64,000 nucleotides of DNA, taken from contig NZ_SOFL01000012.1 in the NCBI RefSeq assembly GCF_004402695.1, positions 99,549-163,548 of the forward strand, given 5' to 3'. The DNA is from Cryobacterium adonitolivorans. Its GTDB lineage: Bacteria; Actinomycetota; Actinomycetes; Actinomycetales; Microbacteriaceae. Made by a program: the position numbers and the translations under genes. Shown here piece by piece: positions 1-7,730 of this stretch. The notes beneath the pieces were generated by a model. That model did no database searches. It saw nothing but the letters and a program-made list of their open reading frames with translations, and was not told the origin of the DNA. Within the stretch, counting starts at the first letter, position 1, and the number at the start of each line of letters is the position of its first letter.

Positions 1-741
1 GGCCGGGGCCGCCGGGTCCCAGGCCCAGGCCCGCCCATTGGACTCGGAGAACCGGGTGACGATACCGGTGGTCGGATCGCCGGCGAGGGCCGCTGTGGCC
101 TCTGCGGCGCTGTCGGCGTAGTCGAACTGGCGCGGCGGCGGCGCGAGGTCGGAGTGCAGCGCGACGGTCTCGGCCGCGGCGAGCACCACGTCGTGGGGAG
201 AATCCCGGTCATCGGCCCGGACGAACAGTCCTTCGGAGTCGTCGTCGAAAGACACGTTCAGCAGCGGGGCGGCCTTCATCTGGTCGACGAACTGCGGCTG
301 GCCGCCGGAATACGCCACGATGCCGCCGAATGATCCCAGGATCTCGGGGTCCATCGGACGGATGGACCGCACCGGTCCCACGGACTCGGGCACGTCGGAG
401 TGCCAGAGCGCGGCGTAGCGGGTGAGACCGCCCTCCACCAACTCCTCGAAGACCAGGTCGGCGCGCTCGAGTCCGATCTGCGGCCTGGCGGCGGGGTGGT
501 TGTCGATCTTCACGGCCAGGGACGGATTCTCGGCAGCGGACGGGTCCACCGGCATGCCGCGTAACGGCATCACGCCCGGTTGCGGCGTCGGGTTCGCCGA
601 CGGCGTCGTTCCTCCGGGCAGCGGGGCCGCGCACCCGACAAACCCCAAACCCAGGCACAGGCCGGCGACGACCAGACCCGCGGCGCGCGGCGCCCGGAGT
701 CCGGATCGGGATCGGGATCGGCGGGCGGCAGCAGGGGTCAT
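1..741 (-). CDS. DUF3048 domain lipoprotein (YerB-like), 3' end outside window
   Basis: This is the N-terminal 247 codons of an exported lipoprotein; the reading frame is still open at base 1. It starts at an ATG with basic residues, followed by a hydrophobic stretch and a lipobox ending FVGC (Cys37), so it should be anchored on the outer face of the membrane. From about residue 70 it has the DUF3048/YerB signature: SLAVKIDNHPAARPQ, then VFEELVEGGLTRYAALWHSD and VGPVRSIRP. The family is widespread in Gram-positives and its biochemical role is unknown. The assignment to the family is firm; function is not assigned. Confidence 0.85.
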   Translation of the reverse strand, partial: MTPAAARRSRSRSGLRAPRAAGLVVAGLCLGLGFVGCAAPLPGGTTPSANPTPQPGVMPLRGMPVDPSAAENPSLAVKIDNHPAARPQIGLERADLVFEELVEGGLTRYAALWHSDVPESVGPVRSIRPMDPEILGSFGGIVAYSGGQPQFVDQMKAAPLLNVSFDDDSEGLFVRADDRDSPHDVVLAAAETVALHSDLAPPPRQFDYADSAAEATAALAGDPTTGIVTRFSESNGRAWAWDPAAPA

Positions 742-913
742 TCGAAACGCAGTCACGCCACACACCCTAGCTCCGCCTGGTATGTCTGCCTGGCGTTCAT
801 GGTGGTGGCGTGACTGACACTCGGTGTTCGACCGGTGATTCTGTGTTCAGCGATCGAGCAAGTGCGTGATGTTCACAGCTGGTTGAGGCTGTGTGCTGTT
901 CGGCGCGGGGTGG

Positions 914-1117
914 TTAGGCCGGGCGGACCGACTCGGCCTGCGGGCCCTTGGCTCCGGTACCGAGTTCGAAGATCACGTGCTGGCCTTCTTCGAGAACCTT
1001 GTAGCCGTGCATGTCGATGGCGGAGTAGTGAACGAAGACGTCCTGCCCACCTCCATCGACTGTGATGAAGCCGAAACCCTTTTCAGCGTTGAACCATTTG
1101 ACGGTTCCGTTCGCCAT
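914..1117 (-). CDS. cspA: Cold-shock protein, CspA family
   Basis: This is a single-domain nucleic-acid-binding protein of 67 residues, the usual size. It begins [18 protein letters not shown] and carries both RNA-binding motifs, RNP1 (KGFGFI) and RNP2 (VFVHYSAI). It is expected to act as a cytoplasmic RNA chaperone. I chose the ATG at 1117, because AGGGGAG lies about 7 nt upstream and the family starts at this Met; a longer frame to 1156 has no such support. The next gene upstream ends at 1341, which leaves about 220 bp of leader containing a strong hairpin, a layout common for csp genes. Confidence 0.95.
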   Translation of the reverse strand: MANGTVKWFNAEKGFGFITVDGGGQDVFVHYSAIDMHGYKVLEEGQHVIFELGTGAKGPQAESVRPA

Positions 1118-1207
1118 GTGAAACTCCCCTGTTGCAGTGTTGTATTCGGCACTCACCCGCTGGTGTTACCGGGCCTGGCGCAGAAGCTGCGTCCACCGTC
1201 TCGTAAG

Positions 1208-1234
1208 GGGGCGCTCTCGGAAGGAGAGCGCTCC
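1208..1234 (-). promoter_or_regulatory. Hairpin in the presumed cspA 5' leader
   Basis: The arms GGGGCGCTCTC and GAGAGCGCTCC pair at ten of eleven positions around a 5-nt loop. The hairpin lies about 90 bp upstream of the cspA start codon. Structured leaders are typical of cold-shock mRNAs, but whether this one senses temperature is inference. Confidence 0.4.
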
Positions 1235-1288
1235 GCAAGAAAATGAGCGACCACTGCAGACACTAGTGACGGGAGGGAAACTCAATAG

Positions 1289-1313
1289 GGGGTTGACTGG
1301 GGAGGGCAACCCC
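1289..1313 (-). terminator. Possible terminator after the LytR_C gene
   Basis: A perfect 7-bp stem (GGGGTTG/CAACCCC) lies about 30 bp past the stop codon at 1341. On the minus strand it is followed only by CTATTGAGTTT, so the T-tract is weak. It could separate the LytR_C gene from cspA. Confidence 0.35.
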
Positions 1314-1340
1314 AGTATTGCGCGGAGCCGTTAGGCCAGG

Positions 1341-1901
1341 TCAGCCGGCGGGCATCACGTAGTCGCTGCCCACGACGACGGTCAGCGTGGCATCTGAGCC
1401 CGCGAAGTCGTCGGCCAGCAAGACCTCGGAACCGGGCAGCAGCGCCGCCACACCGCGTGCAGCGCCCTCCAGGGACGCATCCGCGTAGTAAACGGTCGTC
1501 GTGACGACGTCTTCGGTATCCGCGTCGCTGGTGCTGCCGACGGTCCAGCCGCTGGTCGCGAGCAGGTCGCCGACCGACCGGGCCACGCCGGTCGTCGGGG
1601 TCCCGTTGAGCACCGTGACACTCGCACTGGGGTCAGTGGTCGGCTCCGCCGTCGGCACCGGTTCCGGCGTCGGCTCCGCGGGGGTGGTCTCTGCCTCGAT
1701 ACCGGGGATGGTGATATTCAGCCGGTTGTTCAGGACTGTCAGTCCGACGGCGCCCACCCCGATAAGGAGAGCGGTCGCGGCGAGCGCCCACCAGAAGGCC
1801 ACCCAGCGACGCCCTTTCTTGGCTGGTGCGCGGTGCGCCCCCACGCGGTCGAGCTTGTGCGGGAGGTCATCGAAGCGGTCTTTCGGGTACGAAGTGGGCA
1901 T
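1341..1901 (-). CDS. Membrane-anchored LytR_C domain protein
   Basis: The 186-residue protein has a basic N-terminus with KKGRR before one membrane helix (about residues 30-55). A Pro/Glu/Thr-rich linker follows (about 68-88), then a C-terminal LytR_C domain beginning SVTVLNGTPTTGVA and ending near VVVGSDYVMPAG. It is probably a signal-anchored protein with an extracytoplasmic LytR_C domain. The N-terminal LCP catalytic domain of true LytR/CpsA/Psr ligases is absent, so it is not a wall-polymer ligase itself. The DUF3263 gene lies 50 bp upstream on the same strand and is probably co-transcribed. Confidence 0.85.
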   Translation of the reverse strand: MPTSYPKDRFDDLPHKLDRVGAHRAPAKKGRRWVAFWWALAATALLIGVGAVGLTVLNNRLNITIPGIEAETTPAEPTPEPVPTAEPTTDPSASVTVLNGTPTTGVARSVGDLLATSGWTVGSTSDADTEDVVTTTVYYADASLEGAARGVAALLPGSEVLLADDFAGSDATLTVVVGSDYVMPAG

Positions 1902-1951
1902 CGTCTGTCTGGTTCGATCCTCGTTTGGCTGAACACACGGTAGGAGGTTCC

Positions 1952-2251
1952 CTACTCGATAGGGCGGATGGCTCGGGCTGACCGCGCCTGCGACCGCGCG
2001 TCACGCATCCGTTGCAGTCGTTTGACCAGCATGGGATCGTGGGCGAGGGCAAGCGGGGAGTCGAGCAGGGCACCCACCAACTGATAGTACCGGGCCGCCG
2101 ACATGCCGAATTCGGAGCGAATGGCCTGCTCCTTGGCACCCGGGTGCGACCACCAGCGCCGCTCGAACGCGAGCAGGTTTTCGTCACGAGGGCTGAGCCC
2201 CACGGTGCCTTCGGCGCCCCGTTCGCTCTCGCCGTGCTCGCTGGTCGCCAT
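1952..2251 (-). CDS. DUF3263 domain protein
   Basis: This is a small cytoplasmic protein (99 residues from the chosen start) with the actinobacterial DUF3263 pattern: ENLLAFERRWWSHPGAKEQ, then FGMSAARYYQLVGALLDSP and DPMLVKRLQRMR. The fold looks helical and the family has been suspected of binding DNA, but no function is established. I chose the ATG at 2251 because AGG lies about 9 nt upstream; in-frame ATGs at 2260 and 2272 lack this. It probably heads an operon with the LytR_C gene. Confidence 0.85.
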   Translation of the reverse strand: MATSEHGESERGAEGTVGLSPRDENLLAFERRWWSHPGAKEQAIRSEFGMSAARYYQLVGALLDSPLALAHDPMLVKRLQRMRDARSQARSARAIRPIE

Positions 2252-2447
2252 GTGCGTCATCCTATTTGGCACGAACTGGGTTTTCGCTGACCGGACCCGC
2301 CTGTCGCGGAGACGTTGACCCGCTACGGTCGAGGGTGGGAATCGGCTGGGGAATCACCGCGTGCGCCGTCACCGGGAATGCCGGAGAGCCCGGCCGAGTT
2401 TACTCTGGAGGCAGTTCTCTGCCGAGACTGGATCGAAAGGACGCACC

Positions 2448-2849
2448 ATGGACTACGAGGTCACCAAGTCTGACGCCGAATGGAAGGCGGAGCTCACCGC
2501 AGAGCAGTACGCCGTGCTGCGCGGTGCGGCCACCGAACGCGCCTGGACCGGCGAACTCCTCGACGAGGGCCGCTCCGGCGTCTACACCTGCGGCGCCTGC
2601 AACGCCGAGTTGTTCAAGAGCGGCACGAAGTTCGACTCCGGCTGCGGCTGGCCGAGCTTCTATGAGTCAGTGCGCCCCGAGGCCGTGGAGCTCATCGAAG
2701 ACCGTTCGCTCGGCGTCGTGCGAACCGAGGTGCGCTGCGCAGCGTGTGGATCGCACCTGGGCCACGTGTTCGACGACGGTTTCGGCACCCCAACCGGTGA
2801 CCGGTACTGCATGAACTCGATCTCGCTCAACTTCACCCCCGTCGGCTAA
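2448..2849 (+). CDS. msrB: Peptide-methionine (R)-S-oxide reductase MsrB
   Basis: MsrB reduces methionine-R-sulfoxide in oxidised proteins in the cytosol. The 133-residue protein has the four zinc-binding cysteines as two CxxC pairs (C48/C51 in CGAC and C97/C100 in CAAC), the GCGWPSF motif with a likely resolving Cys66, and the catalytic Cys121 in DRYCMNS. AAGGA precedes the ATG by a normal distance. The gene is monocistronic. It is followed by the 68-bp palindrome P1-A, in the gap between it and the convergent HhH gene. Confidence 0.96.
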   Translation: MDYEVTKSDAEWKAELTAEQYAVLRGAATERAWTGELLDEGRSGVYTCGACNAELFKSGTKFDSGCGWPSFYESVRPEAVELIEDRSLGVVRTEVRCAACGSHLGHVFDDGFGTPTGDRYCMNSISLNFTPVG

Positions 2850-2872
2850 GTCCGGGGCGGCCTCCGCGGCCG

Positions 2873-2940
2873 CAACTGTTACCCGCGCGGACAATTGCGT
2901 CCGGCGCACCGGACGCAATTGTCCGCAGCGGGAACAGTTG
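2873..2940. repeat. P1-A, 68-bp four-box palindromic element
   Basis: This is a near-perfect 34+34 bp palindrome. Each half is a 15-nt box, the tetranucleotide CGGA (TCCG in the right half) and a second 15-nt box. The right half, read in reverse complement, has the boxes CAACTGTTCCCGCTG and CAATTGCGTCCGGTG. It sits between the convergent 3' ends of msrB and the HhH gene and could terminate or stabilise both transcripts, although there is no T-tract. Confidence 0.85.
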
Positions 2941-2945
2941 GGCGG

Positions 2946-3194
2946 TCACCGGGGAGCCGCGTGGCTGCACCGGTGGTCGGGCAGGTCAGGCGTCGCGCGC
3001 AACGGACGCAGCCGGGCCAGCGCCGACGGGCCCATCCCGTGCAGTCGGGCGAGGACGTCAGGGTCCATCGCGCGCAGATCCTTTACGGTCAGGATGCCTG
3101 CGGCCACGAGCGCGCGCCGCGCGGGAGCAGGGATTCCCTGAGCTACCCAGACCGCCCTATCCGCATCCGCACTGCCATAACCGTCCCGAGCCAT
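2946..3194 (-). CDS. Small helix-hairpin-helix protein
   Basis: The 82-residue protein resembles the helix-hairpin-helix domain at the C-terminus of RNA polymerase alpha. The pattern is IPAPARRALVAAGILTVKDL, then LARLHGMGPSALARLRPL, a typical non-specific DNA-binding hairpin. I chose the ATG at 3194 because the product then begins MARDGYG and runs straight into the domain; further upstream the frame enters palindrome P1-B and is not coding. The gene is thus bracketed by two copies of the same repeat. The DNA target and role are unknown. Confidence 0.7.
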   Translation of the reverse strand: MARDGYGSADADRAVWVAQGIPAPARRALVAAGILTVKDLRAMDPDVLARLHGMGPSALARLRPLRATPDLPDHRCSHAAPR

Positions 3195-3227
3195 GCCCCC
3201 CAACTTAGGATCCGGATTCGGCGGCCG

Positions 3228-3295
3228 CAAGTGTTGCCCGTGCGGACAATTGCGCCCGGCGCACGGGACGTACATGTCCGCACCGGCAACAGTTG
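3228..3295. repeat. P1-B, 68-bp four-box palindromic element
   Basis: This is the second P1 copy, again exactly 68 bp and with the same 15-4-15/15-4-15 layout. The left boxes are CAAGTGTTGCCCGTG and CAATTGCGCCCGGCG; in reverse complement the right boxes are CAACTGTTGCCGGTG and CATGTACGTCCCGTG. CGGA/TCCG linkers are kept. It lies about 35 bp upstream of the HhH start codon, so it may also affect that gene's promoter. Confidence 0.85.
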
Positions 3296-3495
3296 GCCCG
3301 CGTTCGGGAGGATGCGCATGGCAGTGCTCAGGCGAAGGCGTTCACTGGTCGCCCACGTGGAGGTGGTCGCACCCTGCTCCGGTGACGTGAACAGCGAGTT
3401 GACGGTGCCGTCCTCGGTCATCCAACCCGCGGCGATCGTCCCTGCGTACGCTCGCCCCCCACGGACCCGGTGACGTCAGGCCGCGGTCGGGTAGG
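3296..3495. other. Intergenic stretch; possible decayed coding sequence on the minus strand
   Basis: No intact gene is supported here. On the minus strand from about 3450 to 3310 a frame reads AGTIAAGWMTEDGTVNSLF and continues into TSPEQGATTS, which looks more like protein than the other frames. It has no credible start or domain and runs into P1-B. It may be a gene remnant. Confidence 0.25.
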
Positions 3496-4119
3496 TCAGG
3501 CCGCGCCCAGGCCGATCCGGTCGTCCGGCCCGATCTCGCGCACCACGCGGGCCGGATTGCCGGCGGCAATGACCCCGGCCGGGACGTCCTTGGTGACGAC
3601 GGAGCCGGCGCCGATGATGCTGCCCGCGCCGATGGTCACCCCGGGGCAGACCACGACATTGCCGCCGAGCCAGACATCGTCTTCGATGGTGATCGGTGAG
3701 ACCCGCTCGAATCCGGCACGGCGCTCCGCCACGTCCAGGGCATGACTCGGCGTGTACAGCCGGGCGCTGGGTCCCACCAGCACGTTTGCGCCGATGCTGA
3801 TCTCCCCGCCGCCCAGCGTGAGGAAGTCCGCATTGATGAACGTGTTCGCGCCCACGTGCAGTCGAGAGCCGTAATCCAGGTACAGCGGCGGCCGGAAGTC
3901 GGCGCCGGCGCCGGCGCTGCCGAGCATCCCGGCGAACAGCGCGTGCGCCGCGGGCTGGTCGTCATCGTAGAGCGCGGTGATCTGCCGGCAGGTGCGCTGC
4001 GTACTCGACGTCATCTCGGCCAGCTCGGGCCCGGAACGATACCGGTACCACTCCCCCGCCACCATCTTGTCGAATTCGGAGCGAACGGGCTGCTGGGGTA
4101 TTTTGTTGTCTATTACCAC
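3496..4119 (-). CDS. Sugar O-acetyltransferase, maltose/galactoside acetyltransferase family
   Basis: The protein transfers acetyl from acetyl-CoA to a sugar hydroxyl in the cytosol. The N-terminal Mac domain is seen as KMVAGEWYRYRSGPEL. A left-handed beta-helix of hexapeptide repeats follows, with the catalytic His in RLYTPSHALD and the CoA-binding end IIGAGSVVTKDVPAGVIAAGNPARVV. From a GTG at 4119 it is 207 residues, close to the family norm. No start has a good ribosome site; the ATG at 4065 would cut into the Mac domain. The physiological acceptor cannot be read from sequence. Confidence 0.85.
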   Translation of the reverse strand: MVIDNKIPQQPVRSEFDKMVAGEWYRYRSGPELAEMTSSTQRTCRQITALYDDDQPAAHALFAGMLGSAGAGADFRPPLYLDYGSRLHVGANTFINADFLTLGGGEISIGANVLVGPSARLYTPSHALDVAERRAGFERVSPITIEDDVWLGGNVVVCPGVTIGAGSIIGAGSVVTKDVPAGVIAAGNPARVVREIGPDDRIGLGAA

Positions 4120-4195
4120 AAACCCAAGCGTAGACCCGTTTCCGGCCCCCCGCGCGACGCTCAGCCTCGACCAACCCCCAACGTCAACCGACCGC

Positions 4196-4591
4196 TCACG
4201 GTTCGTCCGCCGGCCGGCGCCGTTCGGCCAGCTCCGCCTCGAGCCGTCGAATGCGGGCCTGTTCGGCGTGGAAGTCGATCTCGCGCTCGAGGTCGGCCAG
4301 TTCGTCCTCGGTGGTCCTCGCCAGGCGCGCCGGCTGCACCGTGGGTCCGCCGGCGGGAGCGGGGCGGCGGCGAGGCATGCCGACGCTGGACCGCTCGGCC
4401 GGGACGGGATACTCCCGGCCGATGGCAAACCAGAGCAGGCTGCCGATCACCGGGAGAAAGATCACCAGCAGCACCCAGAGCACCTTGGGCAGGTGCTTCA
4501 CCTGGCCGTTCTGCCGGGTGATGATGTCCACGAGGGTGGCGACGATGAGCACCAGGAGCAGAGCGGAGAACAGCGCGTTCCCGGCCGTCAT
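4196..4591 (-). CDS. PLDc_N (phospholipase-D-nuclease N-terminal) membrane protein
   Basis: The 131-residue protein has two membrane helices: about residues 5-23 and 37-57, the latter with LWVLLVIFLPVIGSLLWFAIG. This is the PLDc_N pattern found alone in many actinobacteria. A charged, probably coiled C-terminal tail rich in Glu and Arg (about 90-131) should lie in the cytoplasm. The phospholipase catalytic HKD motifs are absent, so no enzyme activity is expected. It is a single gene between the acetyltransferase and the divergent ClC pseudogene. Confidence 0.8.
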   Translation of the reverse strand: MTAGNALFSALLLVLIVATLVDIITRQNGQVKHLPKVLWVLLVIFLPVIGSLLWFAIGREYPVPAERSSVGMPRRRPAPAGGPTVQPARLARTTEDELADLEREIDFHAEQARIRRLEAELAERRRPADEP

Positions 4592-4677
4592 AGTGTGGGC
4601 CTTGCGCTGCCGATTCGTCCGGGCCAGCGTGGGCTAGGACTCTGGCACGCCCATAGCCCGACGAGGAGGACCGCGAT

Positions 4678-5421
4678 ATGGACGTGCACCCCGATCCGTC
4701 GGCACCGGCACAGCCGTCGCCCGATCCGCTGGCGGTGATCCGCTCCCGCGGTTACCTGCGCATCCTGCTGCTGGCCGGGCTCGTCGGAGTGCCGGTGTTG
4801 ATCGCCGCCTATGGCTTCATGGCGCTGGTGACCTGGCTGCAGTAGTACCTGTTCACCGCGCTGCGCGGCGTCCTGGGCTTCGCCGACGTACCGCTCTGGT
4901 AGCCGTTTCCGCTGTTGGCCCTGTCGGGGCTGCTGGTGGCGCCAGCCGTGCTGTTCGCGCAGGTGACCGGGGAGGACACCGCCGAGGTGCTCTTCTCCGG
5001 TCAGTCGGCGCTGCCTTCGCTGATCTCCGACGGTGCTGCCTGGCCAGTGGGGCGCGGTCCTGCTGCTGATCCTGTGCAAGGCGCTTGGCTGTGGCCTGTC
5101 GCTGGCGCGTTCCGGGGCGGCCCGATCTTCCCGGCGATGTTCCTCGGCGCCGCCCTGGGGATCGCGGCCTCGCCTCTGCCCGGCGTGGTGCTGGTGCCGG
5201 CGGCGGAGGTGGGCATCGGCGCCATGTGCGCGTCGATGCTGCGCCTGCCGCTCACCAGCGTGCTGCTGGCCACGGTGCTGCTCAGCAGCGACGCGTATGC
5301 CGTGATGCCGCTGGTGATCGTGGCGGTGGTCGTCGCGCACGCGATCACCGGCCGGTTGCCCGAGCCGCCGGGCCCGCAGCTGAGCCGCACGCTGCCTTCC
5401 GGCAGCCCGTCGACGGGCTGA
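4678..5421 (+). pseudogene. Decayed ClC-type chloride channel/antiporter gene
   Basis: The ATG at 4678 follows GAGGAGGA and opens a plausible membrane protein. The frame is broken by TAG at 4843 (after VTWLQ) and TAG at 4900 (after DVPLW). Further on, family-like segments appear in different frames: SGQSALPSLISDGAAW in the main frame, then WGAVLLLILCKALGCGLSLA in the next frame, then FRGGPIFPAMFLGAALGIA back in the main frame, the last resembling the ClC selectivity region. At about 250 codons it is also well short of a full ClC (about 400+). Two nonsense codons, two frameshifts and an internal loss make it a pseudogene. Confidence 0.85.
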
Positions 5422-5453
5422 CCCGGCCAGGGTCGCCCGTCACGGCGCGCCCG

Positions 5454-5981
5454 TCAGGTCGCGGCGTCCCAGAAACCCGCGTGCACGTCGGCCGCTTCAG
5501 TGACCAGGGCGGGACCGGCGACGATCACGGTGTTGCCGCCGCGGGCGAACACCTCCCGGCAGGGCAGGTCGAGCGTCGCTTCCCCGCCCTGATCCGGCAC
5601 CATCTCGCCGAGCATCTGCTCGGGCAGCGCGTAGGCGACCCGGCCGATCCCCGCCCAGTAGATGGCGCCGGAGCACATGACGCAGGGTTCGGTGCTCGTG
5701 TAGAGGGTACTGGCGCGAAGTTCGTCCCTGGACAGCCGGGCGCTGGCGAGGCGGACGAGGTTGGTCTCGGCGTGCCCGGTCGGGTCGCCCGCCGTGACCA
5801 CACTGTTCTGGCCCTCGATGATCGTGCCGTCACCGGCCACCAGGATGGCGCCGAACGGGTGATTCCCGTTCGCGCGCGCCAGACGCGCCACGTTGATGGC
5901 CCGGCCGAGGTACGCCTCGTCGGTCACCGAGATGAGCGTCGGGTCGGCCCGGATGTCGCCGCCCGGGTGAGCTCTGTTCAC
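5454..5981 (-). CDS. Nucleoside/nucleobase deaminase, CMP/dCMP deaminase superfamily
   Basis: This is a 175-residue zinc hydrolase with the classical motif HAE (in TGHAETNLVR) and PCVMC (in TSTEPCVMCSGAIYWAG), which bind zinc and activate water. The overall pattern is closest to guanine deaminase or TadA-like enzymes; substrate is uncertain. It starts at GTG 5981, and this GTGA overlaps the stop codon of the upstream 94-residue gene, so the two are translationally coupled. A proper tRNA adenosine deaminase would normally be shorter. Confidence 0.85.
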   Translation of the reverse strand: MNRAHPGGDIRADPTLISVTDEAYLGRAINVARLARANGNHPFGAILVAGDGTIIEGQNSVVTAGDPTGHAETNLVRLASARLSRDELRASTLYTSTEPCVMCSGAIYWAGIGRVAYALPEQMLGEMVPDQGGEATLDLPCREVFARGGNTVIVAGPALVTEAADVHAGFWDAAT

Positions 5982-6262
5982 AGGGTGACGTCCGCCACGG
6001 TTTCGGTCAGCAGGGCGCGGGGATTGCGCATCAGGGCTACCCCCGGACCCTTCCAGAGTTCCTCGAGCGCCACCTTCATTTTCTCGGCGTCGGTGCGGGA
6101 GTCGAAATCGAGGTCGATCCGCACCGATTCAACGTCGTCGACCGGGCGCATGATCCGGAACGAGCTGACGCCGGCGGTCTTGCGTCCGAGCGGATCCGAA
6201 TCGAACATCTGCTTCCACGCGTCGTAGTCCCGGACGGAGTGTTCGATGTGCAGGGTGAACAT
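5978..6262 (-). CDS. Small protein of unknown function, possibly ferredoxin-like fold
   Basis: The 94-residue protein begins MFTLHIEHSVRDYDAWKQMF and ends NPRALLTETVADVTL. The opening strand-helix pattern, with a YDAWK segment, resembles dimeric alpha-beta barrel (ABM-like) proteins, but I cannot name a family with confidence. I chose the ATG at 6262 because it matches that fold's beginning. Its stop overlaps the GTG start of the deaminase, so both are made from one mRNA. Confidence 0.7.
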   Translation of the reverse strand: MFTLHIEHSVRDYDAWKQMFDSDPLGRKTAGVSSFRIMRPVDDVESVRIDLDFDSRTDAEKMKVALEELWKGPGVALMRNPRALLTETVADVTL

Positions 6263-6350
6263 GAGAATCCTCGATTCCGCCGGCGCCACGGCAGGCCGGC
6301 ACGCGGACATCGTAGCCCGGCTGGCACCGTCGGGAGGGGCGAGAATATGG

Positions 6351-6423
6351 GGCCGGCCACGGGACTTGAACCCGTAACCCCCACTTTACAAGAGTGGTGC
6401 GCTACCAATTGCGCCAGGCCGGC
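6351..6423 (-). tRNA. tRNA-Thr(TGT)
   Basis: On the minus strand the sequence folds as a cloverleaf. The acceptor arms are GCCGGCC/GGCCGGC, the D-arm is GCGC-AATTGGTA-GCGC, and the anticodon stem CCACT/AGTGG carries loop CTTGTAA (anticodon TGT, reading ACA). The T-arm is ACGGG-TTCAAGT-CCCGT. CCA is not encoded. Confidence 0.95.
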
Positions 6424-6526
6424 ATGAGGCGATCGAACTGCCTCGAGCCTTCATCCTAAATCACCCGACGACCGGATGCCGACGCAATCAGGTGTCGGCC
6501 CGGCATCCGGCCCGGGAAACGACCGG

Positions 6527-7444
6527 CTACCCGGCCGTCGTCGGGGTGGGGGTCGGCGTCGAGGTGGAGTACGCCTCGCTGGCGGCCTGCAGCACGAAGG
6601 CCGCGAATTCCTTGGGGTCTTCCAGCGCTCCCACGTACTGCTTGCCGTTCACGAGCACCGTCGGGGTTCCCGTGATCGCTTCGAGGGAGGACGAGTTCGG
6701 GATCGGTCCGCTCAGCGCCCGGTCCGTGGCGGCCAGCACCCAGGACTTGAACGTGGTCTCGTCGATGCACTCGTTGATCGCGGTGAGCTTCTCCGACACC
6801 CCGGAACTCTTCACGATCCCCTTGATCTCATCGTCGCTCAGGCCGGCGGTGCCTTCTACGGGCTGCGCCTCGAAGAGCGCCGAGTTGAACGCGAGGAAGT
6901 CGTCCGGGGAGGAATCCGCCACGCACGCAGCCGCGTTCGCGGCGCGCAGCGAGTACTGGGTGCCCGCGGACTTGCTGGTCAGGATCGAGATCGGGTGCAC
7001 TTCCACTGTGGCGGCACCCGAGTCGACCCACTGGGAGATCTGCTCGGCGTTGGTGGTTTCGAAGGTGCCACAGAACGGGCAGAGGTAGTCGACGTAGACA
7101 CGAATGTCAGGGATGTTGCCGGTAGCGTCCGGAGTGGACGGCACCGGATCGGCACCCGGCTGCAGAGCCGGGGTGCTCACGGCGGTCAACCCCTCGCCGA
7201 CAAGGAGGCCGTCACTGGCCATGTTGCGCGGGCCGGGACCGGCCGGCTGAACGGAGTTGACGATGATCAGGACGATGGCCGTCACAACGGCCACGGCGGC
7301 AATGGCGATGCCGCCCTGCAGGAACACCCGGTTGCGACGGTCCCGCCTCTTCTGTTCCACTCGAATCTGTGCTGCCTTCGTGCGTGCTGCGTCGCGACGC
7401 TGATTCTTCGAGGGACGAGAGTCGCCTGGGCCGCCAGTTGTCAT
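6527..7444 (-). CDS. Membrane-anchored DsbA-family thioredoxin-like protein
   Basis: The 305-residue protein has a basic cytoplasmic N-terminus (about 1-40), one transmembrane helix (about 42-64) and an extracytoplasmic thioredoxin-fold domain with the active site YLCPFC at about residue 120. The cis-Pro region appears as TGTPTVLVNGKQY. This is the DsbA/BdbD type that forms or shuffles disulfides in exported actinobacterial proteins. The tail is Thr/Pro-rich. It is a single gene divergent from the ABC ATPase. Confidence 0.88.
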   Translation of the reverse strand: MTTGGPGDSRPSKNQRRDAARTKAAQIRVEQKRRDRRNRVFLQGGIAIAAVAVVTAIVLIIVNSVQPAGPGPRNMASDGLLVGEGLTAVSTPALQPGADPVPSTPDATGNIPDIRVYVDYLCPFCGTFETTNAEQISQWVDSGAATVEVHPISILTSKSAGTQYSLRAANAAACVADSSPDDFLAFNSALFEAQPVEGTAGLSDDEIKGIVKSSGVSEKLTAINECIDETTFKSWVLAATDRALSGPIPNSSSLEAITGTPTVLVNGKQYVGALEDPKEFAAFVLQAASEAYSTSTPTPTPTTAG

Positions 7445-7730
7445 GGATAATCGCTCCGAGTTGAGGGGGGTGCGCTCGCGGATATGCGCGGTAGCACTCC
7501 AAATAGTAGGTCCCCAGTCTGGGAAATAACCAACCGGCGCCTCCCAGCGTGCTCACGGCGGGCTCACCGGGTCTGATCGGCGCGCGGTGGGCGGCCAATT
7601 CAGCGAACACGCATCCCGGGCATGCCATACTGGGAAGGTCTTGCGCTGGCGCTACGTCAGCCGGACAGGCAAATCCCATCACAACGGATCGTCCGGCACG
7701 TACCTGCCGGTGAAGGAGAATAACGAAATA

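Noticed and set aside
209..763. 184-codon frame overlapping the DUF3048 gene
   Set aside because: Its Arg/Pro-rich translation is an out-of-frame shadow; the frame starting at 741 has a signal peptide, lipobox and DUF3048 motifs.
2873..2940. P1-A as an ordinary rho-independent terminator of msrB
   Set aside because: It is far longer than needed, has no T-tract, and the same 68-bp plan occurs where no gene needs a terminator (upstream of the HhH and cupin genes).
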